NCBI RefSeq assembly: GCF_019884785.1 | Contig: NZ_CP082326.1 | Span: 2,349,355-2,413,354 of the forward strand | Direction of reading: 5' to 3' | DNA length: 64,000 nucleotides | From: Crassaminicella profunda | Lineage (GTDB): Bacteria > Bacillota > Clostridia > Peptostreptococcales > Thermotaleaceae | Shown: positions 50,879 to 60,507 of the stretch, in pieces | How positions within the stretch are numbered: position 1 is the stretch's first letter | How the letters are laid out: each line of letters starts with the position of its first letter | Translations under genes and position numbers: made by a program | The notes under the pieces: model-generated | Told to the model about the DNA's origin: nothing | Databases searched by the model: none | What the model saw: the letters and a program-made list of their open reading frames with translations, nothing else

Positions 50879-51469
50879 ATGACAAAATATATTTTATTAG
50901 TAATCGTAGCATATCTAGTTGGAAGCATTCCTTTTTCTTACATTACTGCAAAATTTATAGGAAATATTGATATAAGAAAACATGGCAGTGGAAATTCTGG
51001 TGCTACGAATGTCCTTAGAACACTAGGCCCAAAAGCAGGCGCCATTGCTTTTATACTAGACTTCCTAAAGGGATTTATTCTTGCCCTTATTGGAGAAAAA
51101 TTATTAGGCAGTCAAGGTGGAGCTATTGCTTCTACTTTTGTAGTCATTGGTCACTGTTATCCCTTTTCTCTAGGTTTTAAAGGCGGCAAAGGGGTTGCTA
51201 CTGCTGGTGGAACAATTTTTGCTCTATATCCCCTTATAGGCGTTATATTGTTGATTATCCATTTTTCTATTACAGGACTTACAAGAATGGTTTCTTTAGC
51301 TTCTATTACTGTAGCTGCTTCATTTCCAATTTTGTGTTTTATTTTTAAAGAGCCTATACCCTTTATACTATATGCTTTATGTTTAGGTTCCTTTGTTATT
51401 TACAAACATAAAGCAAATATAAAAAGATTATTGGCTGGAACTGAATCAAAAATACATTTTAAAAAATAA
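50879..51469 (+). CDS. plsY: Glycerol-3-phosphate acyltransferase PlsY
   Basis: Membrane enzyme that acylates glycerol 3-phosphate from acyl-phosphate, the first committed step of phospholipid synthesis. It has 196 residues and about five helices. The three conserved loops are clear: YLVGSIPFSYITAKFIGNIDIRKHGSGNSGATNV (pieces, about residues 11-44), GHCYPFSLGFKGGKGVATAGG (about 97-117) and the C-terminal FVIYKHKANIKRLLAGTESK. The ATG follows AAAAGGAGGTATACAC. It is monocistronic with a strong terminator. Depends on PlsX, which is not in this window. Confidence 0.97.
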   Translation: MTKYILLVIVAYLVGSIPFSYITAKFIGNIDIRKHGSGNSGATNVLRTLGPKAGAIAFILDFLKGFILALIGEKLLGSQGGAIASTFVVIGHCYPFSLGFKGGKGVATAGGTIFALYPLIGVILLIIHFSITGLTRMVSLASITVAASFPILCFIFKEPIPFILYALCLGSFVIYKHKANIKRLLAGTESKIHFKK

Positions 51470-51507
51470 AGAAAATTCTTTGTCCCCTCAAAGAATTTTC
51501 TTTTTTT
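51468..51507. terminator. Bidirectional terminator between plsY and the sigma-54 activator gene
   Basis: GAAAATTCTTTG (51471-51482) pairs with CAAAGAATTTTC (51489-51500), with A-rich and T-rich flanks. It also closes the convergent glycerol operon. Confidence 0.88.
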
Positions 51508-51508
51508 A

Positions 51509-52918
51509 TTAGCTCTCATTTTCTATAATTTTATATTTTCTTGCTTTTGATGCTACCGTCTTATGTGTAATCCCTAATGCGTTTCCTGCTGCATTAAAAC
51601 TTCCAAAAGTGTTTAATGCCATTTTTATTATTTCCTTTTCATATTCTTCTAATGTTGCTAAAGCACCCTTTTTATTCATATTGATTAAGCCAGTAGATTC
51701 TTGATCTCTAGCATACATTTTATAAATATTAGATATATTTCTTGGTATATGTTCAACATCTATAAGAGGCTCATCTGCTAGGGCAATGATTCTTTCCACC
51801 GTGTTTTGAAGTTCTCTTATATTTCCAGGCCATTTATATGCAGCCAAACATGCTTCAGCTTCTTTTGTCAACTTTACAGGATCTACTTCCATATTTTTTG
51901 AAATCTTTTTTATAAAGTATTCAATCAATAAAGGAACATCCATCTTTCTCTCCCTAAGAGGAGGTAAATATATAGGAATTACATTTAATCGATAATATAA
52001 ATCTTCTCGGAATTTCCCCTCATCCATCATGTGTTCTAAATTTTTGTTTGTAGCTGCAATAATTCGAATATCCACATGAATGACTTCATTTCCACCAATT
52101 CTTTCAAATTCTTTCTCTTGTAATATCCTTAGGAGTTTCACTTGCATTTCCATAGGCAAATCTCCTATTTCATCTAAAAATACGGTGCCATGATTGGCTC
52201 TTTCAAATTTTCCAATTTTTCTTTTTAAAGCCCCTGTAAAAGCCCCTTGCTCATGACCAAACAGCTCTGACTCTAATAACTCAGATGGAATAGCGCCACA
52301 GTTTATGGCAACAAAAGGCCCTGCCTCTCTTTGGCTGTTTTCATGAATAGCTTTAGCTACTAACTCTTTTCCCGTTCCACTTTCTCCTCTGATCAAAACC
52401 GTTGATAAAATTTTTGAAGCTTTTTGAGCTCTTAAAAGGGCTTTTTTTATAGAGGGACTATTACCAATAATCTTTCCAAAGGGCTTATCAAGCTCAAAAT
52501 CCCATTGATTAAAAGAAGTAGGAAGTTCCAATATATTGGTTTTCTCGTCTTTTGTATCATCTTTTCTATAGATAGCAATAACTCCTTTAAACTGATTCCC
52601 TTCATACAATGGAGAAACAGATCCTTCAATTTCCATTGATCCTTTACAAAGACGGATTTTCCCTTTTAAATTTTTCTTTTTACGAAAGGCATTTAAAATA
52701 AGTTCATCATTTTTAGTTGCAAAAATACTTTTTCCTTCCTGCAAAAATCCATTTACATGAAATATTTTTTCATAAGCCCTATTCATATATTCTATATTTC
52801 CAAACTCATTAATAATGCACACACCATCTACAAAATAATCAAATAAATGAGAATAACTGATATCCTCTTTTTTTACACTTTTTCTTTGATTAACAGAAGA
52901 AAAATTTGCTATTCTCAC
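51509..52918 (-). CDS. Sigma-54-dependent transcriptional activator (PAS-AAA+-Fis)
   Basis: Enhancer-binding protein of about 469 residues. Order: PAS sensor (about 20-120; FDYFVDGVCIINEFGNIEYMN), AAA+ domain (about 150-385) with Walker A RGESGTGKELVAKAIHE, the sigma-54 contact loop ELFGHEQGAFTGALKRK, Walker B GTVFLDEIGDLP and sensor LRERKMDVPLL, and a Fis-type HTH at the C-terminus (FNAAGNALGITHKTVASKARKY). The GTG at 52918 sits six bases after GGGGGG; a GTG at 52948 overlaps the preceding stop and is the alternative. Its place at the end of the glycerol operon, whose upstream region has a -24/-12 promoter and paired palindromes, suggests that it controls that operon. Confidence 0.92.
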   Translation of the reverse strand: MRIANFSSVNQRKSVKKEDISYSHLFDYFVDGVCIINEFGNIEYMNRAYEKIFHVNGFLQEGKSIFATKNDELILNAFRKKKNLKGKIRLCKGSMEIEGSVSPLYEGNQFKGVIAIYRKDDTKDEKTNILELPTSFNQWDFELDKPFGKIIGNSPSIKKALLRAQKASKILSTVLIRGESGTGKELVAKAIHENSQREAGPFVAINCGAIPSELLESELFGHEQGAFTGALKRKIGKFERANHGTVFLDEIGDLPMEMQVKLLRILQEKEFERIGGNEVIHVDIRIIAATNKNLEHMMDEGKFREDLYYRLNVIPIYLPPLRERKMDVPLLIEYFIKKISKNMEVDPVKLTKEAEACLAAYKWPGNIRELQNTVERIIALADEPLIDVEHIPRNISNIYKMYARDQESTGLINMNKKGALATLEEYEKEIIKMALNTFGSFNAAGNALGITHKTVASKARKYKIIENES

Positions 52919-52944
52919 TTGCATCCCCCCATATCCATATTTTT

Positions 52945-53310
52945 TCACTGTATTTTTTCCATGGTTTTTGTGGCAACTACATCTATACCTGTTCCTAATA
53001 TATTATGAATAATCACATCACCTATTTTAACTGGTGCTTCCACTTCAACACCATTGATGATTTCCATACATTTAAAAATCAGTTCTTTGGGAACAGGTTT
53101 ATTTGTTTTTACTGAAAGCCTTTTTAAAAATCCATTTTTTATTTTTACAGTAGTAGGAATCACTCGAGTAGGATTTGTCATCTCCTTTACCCCATAAGCT
53201 TCTCCTCTTTTGCAGGTATTTCCTGTAACCTTATAACCATCTTCCTCTTTACTTACGGTAAGTCTGCAGCCCATTGGACAAACAATACAAATAATTTCTT
53301 TTTTATCCAT
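52945..53310 (-). CDS. DUF1667 family protein of the glycerol oxidation operon
   Basis: A 121-residue protein with CIVCPMGCRL near the N-terminus and a further cysteine in GNTCKRGEAYG, the cysteine set of DUF1667, a family that regularly accompanies GlpA-like and NAD(P)/FAD oxidoreductases in clostridia. It may bind a metal or Fe-S centre and serve as the third component of the dehydrogenase. The ATG at 53310 follows the oxidoreductase stop at once, with AGGTGA as ribosome site. Function is inferred from context only. Confidence 0.85.
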   Translation of the reverse strand: MDKKEIICIVCPMGCRLTVSKEEDGYKVTGNTCKRGEAYGVKEMTNPTRVIPTTVKIKNGFLKRLSVKTNKPVPKELIFKCMEIINGVEVEAPVKIGDVIIHNILGTGIDVVATKTMEKIQ

Positions 53311-53311
53311 C

Positions 53312-54577
53312 CTATTCACCTGCCTTTACAACATCCACAGATATTTCCCTAATATTTTTCTCTTTAAATAACCTTGAAGGTATGCTTATTCTTTCCATTT
53401 CTCCTGGTGCCATATGTCTTTTATTCATTTCTTTTATTATCTTTCCATCCCCTTTAACGATCAATTTACCGTTTCTATAAACATCCTTCACCCTCATGAG
53501 TAAGTCCAATGTATTTTCAATATTAGATGGTCTGATAACTTGGGGAACGATATAAGCAATCCCATTTCCTGCAAGCGTTTTCACGGTGTCTACAGAATCT
53601 TTTAATTGATTCTTTATAAACTTGGCTGCACTTTTTCCTGCTTTCTGACTTTCTTTTGTAACCCAATCTACAAGATCATGTACATGAACAACATTCCCGC
53701 ATGCAAAAATACCTTTTACAGTGGTCTCCATAGATTCATTAACCATTGGTCCACCTGTTACAGGAGCTAACTTCACATGAGCACTCTTTGATAATTCATT
53801 TTCTGGAATCAATCCTACTGACAAAAGTAATGTGTCACAAGTATATTCTTTTTCTGTTCCTGAAATTATTTTTTTCTTATGATCTACCTCAGCAATCACA
53901 ACAGCTTCTACTCTATCCTTTCCCTTGATCTGTGTAACTGTATGATTAAGGAGAAGTGGAATATTATAATCATCTAAGCATTGTACAATATTTCTTGTAA
54001 GCCCACTTGAAAATGGCATTAATTCAGCTACAGCTAACACTTTAGCACCTTCTAATGTAAGTCTTCTTGCCATGATAAGACCTATATCTCCTGATCCTAA
54101 TATGACTACTTTCTTTCCTACCATATATCCTTCCATATTTATATATCTTTGAGCGGTCCCTGCAGTAAATACTCCAGCAGGTCTTGTTCCTGGTATAGCA
54201 ATTGCCCCTCTCGTTCTTTCTCTGCATCCCATAGCCAAAATAATTGCTTTTGCTTTTATTTTCATAAATCCGTCCTTTGTATTCATAACACTTAATTCTC
54301 TATTTTCATCAATATCTAATACCATTGTGTCTAACTTATATTCTATGTCCATCTCCTTTAATTCATTAATGAAACGATCTGCATATTCAGGGCCTGTTAA
54401 TTCTTCTTTAAAGACATGGAGGCCAAACCCATTATGAATACATTGCTGCAAAATTCCTCCCAATTCTCGATCTCTGTCAACTACCAAAATATTTTTTACC
54501 CCATTTTTCTTAGCTTCTATAGCTGCAGCAAGACCTGCAGGACCACCGCCAATCACAACAATATCATAGTTTAACAT
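53312..54577 (-). CDS. FAD/NAD(P)-dependent oxidoreductase of the glycerol operon
   Basis: A 421-residue pyridine nucleotide-disulfide type oxidoreductase. The FAD site is DIVVIGGGPAGLAAAIEAKKNG at the N-terminus, the second nucleotide site KKVVILGSGDIGLIMARRL near residue 165, and GIFACGNVVHVHDLVDWV closes the FAD domain. IILAMGCRERTRGA is also typical of the group. The ATG at 54577 is chosen, because GGAGGTGATTAT precedes it; it overlaps the glpA-like stop only slightly upstream. With the GlpA-like protein and DUF1667 it probably forms a glycerol-3-phosphate oxidising complex that passes electrons on to NAD(P) or a ferredoxin. Confidence 0.88.
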   Translation of the reverse strand: MLNYDIVVIGGGPAGLAAAIEAKKNGVKNILVVDRDRELGGILQQCIHNGFGLHVFKEELTGPEYADRFINELKEMDIEYKLDTMVLDIDENRELSVMNTKDGFMKIKAKAIILAMGCRERTRGAIAIPGTRPAGVFTAGTAQRYINMEGYMVGKKVVILGSGDIGLIMARRLTLEGAKVLAVAELMPFSSGLTRNIVQCLDDYNIPLLLNHTVTQIKGKDRVEAVVIAEVDHKKKIISGTEKEYTCDTLLLSVGLIPENELSKSAHVKLAPVTGGPMVNESMETTVKGIFACGNVVHVHDLVDWVTKESQKAGKSAAKFIKNQLKDSVDTVKTLAGNGIAYIVPQVIRPSNIENTLDLLMRVKDVYRNGKLIVKGDGKIIKEMNKRHMAPGEMERISIPSRLFKEKNIREISVDVVKAGE

Positions 54578-54581
54578 ATAA

Positions 54582-56078
54582 TCACCTCCTACTTTCTTCA
54601 TCACGAGAAGACGCCACTAAATCTTTTGCTTTCTCATATTCACTGGTTTCTTTTGTATAACCTGTAAGCATATATGAATTCGTTCCTTCTTTTACAATAT
54701 CTTTCATATCTTTTCCTAATTCTCTAGCTAAAATTTCAATTACTCTCGGTCCACAAAATCCCCCTTGACATCTTCCAGCTCCTGGCCTTGCTCTTCTTTT
54801 AACACCATTTACCGTTCTAGCTCCAGCATTTCTATTAATGACATCTACAATTTCTCCTTCAGTGATTTTTTCACATCTACAAATAATTCTTCCGTATCTC
54901 GGATCTTTTTTGATTATTTCTATCTTTTCGTCATCACTTAATTCAGCAAATCGAATTTTTTTTCTTCTCTTTGGATTAAAATCTTTTCTTTCTTCAAGAT
55001 CTCCTACCATATTTTTTACTAATTCAACTACATAGCTTGCAATAGCTGGTGAAGAAGAAAGTCCTGGAGATTTTATACCTGCAACATTAATAAATCCTTT
55101 TACCTCTTTAGATTCTTCAATAATGAAATCTCCTGTACTCGGTTCAGCTCTTAAACCTGCAAAAGTAGTTATATTATTCTTTAATGCTATTTTACTGCAA
55201 CTTTTCATTACCCTTTCTTTTATAAATGAAAGACCTTCTCTTGTAGTTTCTCTAGCTTCCTTATCATCTAAATCCTGTGCATCAGGTCCAATGATAATAT
55301 TTCCATCAACAGTAGGACTCATTAATACTCCCTTTCCTAGTTTTGTAGGACATTGAAAAATCGTTCTTTTAACAAGACCGCCTTCACTTTTATCTAATAA
55401 ATAATATTGTCCTCTTCTAGGTGTAATCTTAAAATGACTATCTGCTACCATATTATAAATATCATCTGAATAAAGCCCTGCACAGTTTATTACATATTTT
55501 GTATCTATTTCATTTTCATTTGTATAAATTCTATATCCACCTTCATTTTTTTCTATTCTTTTTACCTTATTGTTTAAAAGCAATTCTGCTCCATTATCTA
55601 ATGCATTTTCTGCTAATGCTATTGCTAACTCAAAGGGTCCTATAATTCCTGCTGTAGGTGCATACAAAGCTCCTACAATATGATCATTTAAATTAGGCTC
55701 CATTTCTTTTACTTTTTTTGCATCAATGATCTCCATATTGGGTACCCCTATTTTTACTCCATTTTCATAAAGATCTTGAATCGTCTTTAAATCTTCCTCA
55801 TTAAAAGCAACTACTAATGATCCAATCCTTTTAAAAGGTACATCAAGTTCTTCACATACCTTGTCAAACATAGCATTTCCTAAAACATTGAATTTTGCTT
55901 TATTACTTCCTGCCTTTGCATCATATCCTGCATGTACAATTGCGCTATTTGCCTTTGTTGTACCATTTGCCACATCATTATCCTTTTCTAAGATAACAAT
56001 CCGTAATTTATATCTAGATAGTTCCCTTGCAATAAAAGTACCTACTACACCAGCCCCTATGACGGCTACATCATACAT
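54582..56078 (-). CDS. glpA: GlpA-like FAD-dependent glycerol-3-phosphate dehydrogenase with [2Fe-2S] domain
   Basis: A 498-residue flavoprotein of the DAO superfamily, predicted to oxidise glycerol 3-phosphate to dihydroxyacetone phosphate. The FAD site is DVAVIGAGVVGTFIARELSRY at residues 3-23. The BFD-like [2Fe-2S] domain near residues 395-450 has CRCEKITEGEIVDVI and RPGAGRCQGGFCGPRVIEIL, supplying four cysteines as in GlpA. Related L-2-hydroxyglutarate oxidases share the fold but lack that domain. The adjacent glycerol kinase supports the substrate. The ATG follows TAGGAGGGATATAA. Confidence 0.88.
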   Translation of the reverse strand: MYDVAVIGAGVVGTFIARELSRYKLRIVILEKDNDVANGTTKANSAIVHAGYDAKAGSNKAKFNVLGNAMFDKVCEELDVPFKRIGSLVVAFNEEDLKTIQDLYENGVKIGVPNMEIIDAKKVKEMEPNLNDHIVGALYAPTAGIIGPFELAIALAENALDNGAELLLNNKVKRIEKNEGGYRIYTNENEIDTKYVINCAGLYSDDIYNMVADSHFKITPRRGQYYLLDKSEGGLVKRTIFQCPTKLGKGVLMSPTVDGNIIIGPDAQDLDDKEARETTREGLSFIKERVMKSCSKIALKNNITTFAGLRAEPSTGDFIIEESKEVKGFINVAGIKSPGLSSSPAIASYVVELVKNMVGDLEERKDFNPKRRKKIRFAELSDDEKIEIIKKDPRYGRIICRCEKITEGEIVDVINRNAGARTVNGVKRRARPGAGRCQGGFCGPRVIEILARELGKDMKDIVKEGTNSYMLTGYTKETSEYEKAKDLVASSRDEESRR

Positions 56079-56105
56079 TTATATCCCTCCTAAAGCCATA
56101 TATGA

Positions 56106-56153
56106 AAAACCGTACGAAACTAACCTACGTTCCCATAGGTTAAATTCGTACGG
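56106..56153 (-). terminator. Long two-part hairpin between glpK and glpA
   Basis: Outer arms CCGTACGAA (56110-56118) and TTCGTACGG (56145-56153), a 2x2 internal loop, then a 7-to-9-bp inner stem capped on the minus strand by a GGAA tetraloop. The minus strand continues TTTTTC. It reads as an intrinsic terminator or attenuator after glpK. The GAGCCGTACG ... CGTACGG outer stem and GNAA loop also recall domain V of group II introns. Confidence 0.7.
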
Positions 56154-56231
56154 CTCTCCAAGTCTCCGGCCTTCAATATAAAGTTCTCTTACTATACTAT
56201 ATGCATGACTTTTAAAAATGTTCCTTTTATT

Positions 56232-57791
<1,560 letters not shown>

Positions 57792-57855
57792 TTATGTAAA
57801 ACCTTCTATACCAAAAATATGAAATATGCTATAAAGAATGATTCCTATTTTTAAA

Positions 57856-57879
57856 CTCTAGGGCTTAAAAGCCCTAGAG
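57856..57879 (-). terminator. Hairpin between the transporter genes and glpK
   Basis: CTCTAGGGCTT (57856-57866) pairs with AAGCCCTAGAG (57869-57879) on a minimal loop. On the minus strand TTTAAAAATAGG follows. It may reduce read-through from the transporter genes to glpK, or protect the upstream mRNA. Confidence 0.65.
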
Positions 57880-57886
57880 ATTAAAT

Positions 57887-58219
57887 TTAAAGACATGAGA
57901 GTATAAATCCACCTATTGTTCCTCCAATAATTGCGAAAACTCCGTTTGTTAATCCTTTTCCAACGTGATCCCCTGCTGCTGCAGATGCTACAAACAATCC
58001 AAATGCTCCTGCCCAAGCCTGATCTATCCAGGCAGTTCCTGATTGGAAAATAAACCCTACCCCATGGGTTAAGCTCCATGTAGTCCCAACAACAAATGCT
58101 GCAAACATCCATCCTGCTATAGAACCCCACTCGTCAACCATTTTCCCTACACATAATCGAAGTAAGAAAGGAAAAATGAATGCTCCTGCAAAAGTTGTTA
58201 CCATATGAGGAAATGTCAT
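57887..58219 (-). CDS. Small membrane protein, putative glycerol transporter subunit B (Lin0368-like)
   Basis: A 110-residue hydrophobic protein with about three or four helices. The start is ATG 58219 behind AAAGGAGGTAAATAT. GTAWIDQAWAGAFGLFVASAAAGDHVGKGL and the GGTIGGFIL end parallel GAWIDMALGIGVCGTMRDVF and VGAIVGGL in its upstream neighbour, so the two are paralogues. I recall proteins of this kind annotated as 'Lin0368 family putative glycerol transporter subunit' beside glpK. No GlpF-type aquaglyceroporin gene is here, so the pair is a good candidate for glycerol entry. Evidence is family memory and context. Confidence 0.65.
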   Translation of the reverse strand: MTFPHMVTTFAGAFIFPFLLRLCVGKMVDEWGSIAGWMFAAFVVGTTWSLTHGVGFIFQSGTAWIDQAWAGAFGLFVASAAAGDHVGKGLTNGVFAIIGGTIGGFILSCL

Positions 58220-58245
58220 ATATTTACCTCCTTTCAAATACTTTT

Positions 58246-58617
58246 TTATGCTGCTGATTCTTCTTTCTCTTTTTTCTCAGCTAAATACACTTCTATTTTG
58301 TAAGCTGTCAAACCACCAACGATTGCTCCAACAATCACAACGCCTAATGTTGGTAATGAAGAAATACCTGCATCCACACCATGTCTAAATACATCTCTCA
58401 TGGTTCCACATACACCAATTCCAAGGGCCATATCTATCCATGCCCCATCATTGTTATGAACACCTAGAAAATGATTCAAGAACCACATAATTCCAATAAT
58501 AGCCAATCCTGCAAACCATCCACCAGCTATTCCATATGCATCTGAAAATGCTCCCCAAACACTCATAACAAACATCCCTGCGATAGCAGTTCCACAAATT
58601 GTACCTATATGTTTCAT
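58246..58617 (-). CDS. Small membrane protein, putative glycerol transporter subunit A (Lin0368-like)
   Basis: A 123-residue protein with about three hydrophobic segments (residues 3-20, 31-52 and 88-108) and a charged C-terminus (EVYLAEKKEKEESAA). It shares GxAGGWFAGxAxxGxxWxLxH-like and G-AWID motifs with the following gene, indicating an ancient duplication. As the first gene of the operon it lies directly behind the -24/-12 promoter, with AAGGAGGTGAAAG as ribosome site. Likely half of a two-part glycerol channel or transporter. No experimental support is visible in sequence. Confidence 0.65.
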   Translation of the reverse strand: MKHIGTICGTAIAGMFVMSVWGAFSDAYGIAGGWFAGLAIIGIMWFLNHFLGVHNNDGAWIDMALGIGVCGTMRDVFRHGVDAGISSLPTLGVVIVGAIVGGLTAYKIEVYLAEKKEKEESAA

Positions 58618-58662
58618 TCTTTCACCTCCTTTTTTTTATTTAACTTCTCATTATCTTATATA

Positions 58663-58678
58663 AGCAAATATCATGCCA
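58663..58678 (-). promoter_or_regulatory. Sigma-54 (-24/-12) promoter of the glycerol operon
   Basis: On the minus strand TGGCAT (58673-58678), five bases, TTGCT (58663-58667): GG and GC with exactly ten bases between, matching TGGCAY-N5-TTGCW. It is about 45 bp upstream of the first glycerol gene. Confidence 0.8.
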
Positions 58679-58729
58679 AATGCATTTTTCTTAATTTTCT
58701 TGAAATTTCACAGATCACCCTACTCCTAT

Positions 58730-58746
58730 TTGGTATTTTTTACCAA
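58730..58746. promoter_or_regulatory. Palindromic upstream activator site 1 of the glycerol operon
   Basis: TTGGTATTTTTTACCAA is a perfect palindrome of 6-bp arms and 5-bp spacer, centred about 86 bp upstream of the predicted sigma-54 start point. It is the likely binding site of the activator encoded at 51509-52918. Confidence 0.65.
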
Positions 58747-58770
58747 CGTCATTGTTTTTTGAAATCCGAA

Positions 58771-58787
58771 TTGGTAAAAAATATCAA
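58771..58787. promoter_or_regulatory. Palindromic upstream activator site 2 of the glycerol operon
   Basis: TTGGTAAAAAATATCAA repeats site 1 with one mismatch in the arms. Centre-to-centre distance is 41 bp, close to four helical turns, as expected for cooperative enhancer sites. The remaining gap up to 59013 shows no further element. Confidence 0.6.
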
Positions 58788-59013
58788 GTCTTACCCATAC
58801 CCTATTTCTTCTTTACTTATACAAATTTTCATATTCATCACCCCACCTGGATGAATATAATATTATGTATATTTAATCAAAATGCCATCTCTAAAAAAAC
58901 TTCTATGAAATTCATAGTTTATATTAATAATTCTATGGCAATATTCTATTTCCTTCCTTTTTATGTATATTTTTACCATTGTCTTTTTATTAATGAATTT
59001 TTTAAAATTTTCA

Positions 59014-59048
59014 TAAAAAAAACTTTCCTCATCATAATAAGGAAAGTT
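59014..59048 (-). terminator. Terminator of the DUF362 gene
   Basis: AACTTTCCT (59021-59029) pairs with AGGAAAGTT (59040-59048). The minus strand continues with T8. Confidence 0.88.
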
Positions 59049-59063
59049 AAAACTTTATCAGAT

Positions 59064-60212
59064 CTATAACTTAGCCAATAATTTCATAAGCAATGGTCGA
59101 TGAATCTCAACAGCTTGTACTGGACATAATTCCTGACAGCAAAAACATCGTATACATTCGTCTAAATTTACTATAGGTTTTTTATTGACCATTTCTATCA
59201 CACGGGGTGGACAATTTTTTGCACAATCACTACAGCCTATACATTTATCATGGATAAATACTGGTTTTGGTTGCAGTAGTCCATTTAAAATATCTCTTAA
59301 AAACTTAGGAATTTTCCCTTCTAATAAATCCAAGCTTCTTATTTCAGGGACAATAAAATCATTCAATATAAAATTCTTTATATCATCACCTTTTAGTTCT
59401 ATATCTTCAAAATTACCTTTGCATAATTCTCTCTCTACGCACCTTTCAATAGTTGGTACTTTAGTAGGTTCTATTCCAACAATCGTTGTGGCTGCTACAT
59501 CTAAATGATATGGACTAGTAGACCCAATCACAACCCCTATGTCTCTGGGATCTCCTCCACTAGGGCCTGCCCCTTCCATTCCAACTATACCATCCATAAA
59601 TGATAAAATAGGCTTAGAAACTAAACAAATATCTACTAAAGCATTTGAAAAATCAATATTATTTGGCATACGCACATGATATTCTGCTTTTTCTAGTCCT
59701 GCAACAATTCCAAACATATTTTTTACTGCTCCAGTAAACAACATCATTCCATGGGTTTTTAACTTAGATACAGATATAACTTTATCTACTTCTTTTAATA
59801 CTTCAATAGCTGTTATTTTTTTTAAGATTAATCCATCATTATTGCTAATTTCTACTGAATTCGTATTATAATTTAATACGACTGGCAAATCTTTTGCAAA
59901 TTCCTCATAACCGCAAACCTTGTAAATTCCTTTTAATATTTTAGCGTTAAATGGCCCCCCTGGACTATCTCCTATAATTACTTTTGCACCATATTCTATT
60001 AACTCTTCTGCTAAAGCTTTAACAAAATTGGGATGTGTCGTAGTAGCTTCTTCAGGTCTTTTTTTCATAAGTAAATTTACTTTTAGAAGAACAGATTCCC
60101 CTTTGCTTATATATTTTTCAATACCTCCCAAATTGTCAAAGGTTTTTTTAATACATGCTCTTACTTTGTTGTATTCATAATCTTTACATTCTATTAAAGA
60201 AACAATCTCCAT
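59064..60212 (-). CDS. DUF362 protein with two 4Fe-4S clusters
   Basis: A 382-residue cytoplasmic protein. The N-terminal DUF362 domain (about 1-300) shows VLLKVNLLMKKRPEEATTTHP, VIIGDSPGGPF, VSKLKTHGMMLFTGAVKNMFG and MDGIVGMEGAGPSGGDPRDIGV. The C-terminal ferredoxin domain has CIGCSDCAKNCP and CIRCFCCQELCP, two complete 4Fe-4S motifs. The family is widespread in anaerobes and its reaction is not established; electron transfer is likely. It stands alone with its own terminator, upstream of and in the same direction as the glycerol operon. Confidence 0.9.
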   Translation of the reverse strand: MEIVSLIECKDYEYNKVRACIKKTFDNLGGIEKYISKGESVLLKVNLLMKKRPEEATTTHPNFVKALAEELIEYGAKVIIGDSPGGPFNAKILKGIYKVCGYEEFAKDLPVVLNYNTNSVEISNNDGLILKKITAIEVLKEVDKVISVSKLKTHGMMLFTGAVKNMFGIVAGLEKAEYHVRMPNNIDFSNALVDICLVSKPILSFMDGIVGMEGAGPSGGDPRDIGVVIGSTSPYHLDVAATTIVGIEPTKVPTIERCVERELCKGNFEDIELKGDDIKNFILNDFIVPEIRSLDLLEGKIPKFLRDILNGLLQPKPVFIHDKCIGCSDCAKNCPPRVIEMVNKKPIVNLDECIRCFCCQELCPVQAVEIHRPLLMKLLAKL

Positions 60213-60342
60213 TTTCTACCTCCACCTAAATATGATTATTCATCCATACAACTTCTAATCAGCTATGGTTATATTGATTATATCAAGAATTTATCAATTT
60301 ACAAGACTCCCACTTCTATAAGTAGGAAATTAAAATTTTCTC

Positions 60343-60372
60343 CTTCAGGTGGAGTAGCGTCTCCACCTGAAG
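60343..60372. repeat. Perfect 12-bp inverted repeat in a hairpin-rich gap
   Basis: CTTCAGGTGGAG (60343-60354) and CTCCACCTGAAG (60361-60372) around TAGCGT. The flank has CTCCCACTTCTATAAGTAGG just upstream. The style resembles subterminal hairpins of IS200/IS605-type elements or their non-coding relatives, but no transposase gene is present. The T-tract is poor. Confidence 0.55.
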
Positions 60373-60507
60373 TTTCTATGTTTTGCTTTAAGGAAACAAG
60401 TTCACTCTAAGGAATAGGTTTCTTTTTTGTATAAAAAAGGATTTATTGTATATATATAGAATATACACAATATAGAATATTTAGACTTTTGAGAATGGAG
60501 TGATAAA

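Noticed and set aside
57858-58130. Alternative 90-residue frame in the transporter region
   Set aside because: Out-of-frame shadow of the 110-residue membrane protein, without a ribosome site.
58609-59069. Plus-strand frames across the sigma-54 promoter region
   Set aside because: They have no ribosome sites, overlap the regulatory palindromes and terminator and encode only Phe/Ile/Tyr-rich translation of AT-rich DNA.
60385-60435. Possible terminator GGAAAC...GGTTTC with T-tract before the 93-residue protein gene
   Set aside because: The stem is only five or six base pairs with a loop of about 20, and no gene ends just upstream on that strand.
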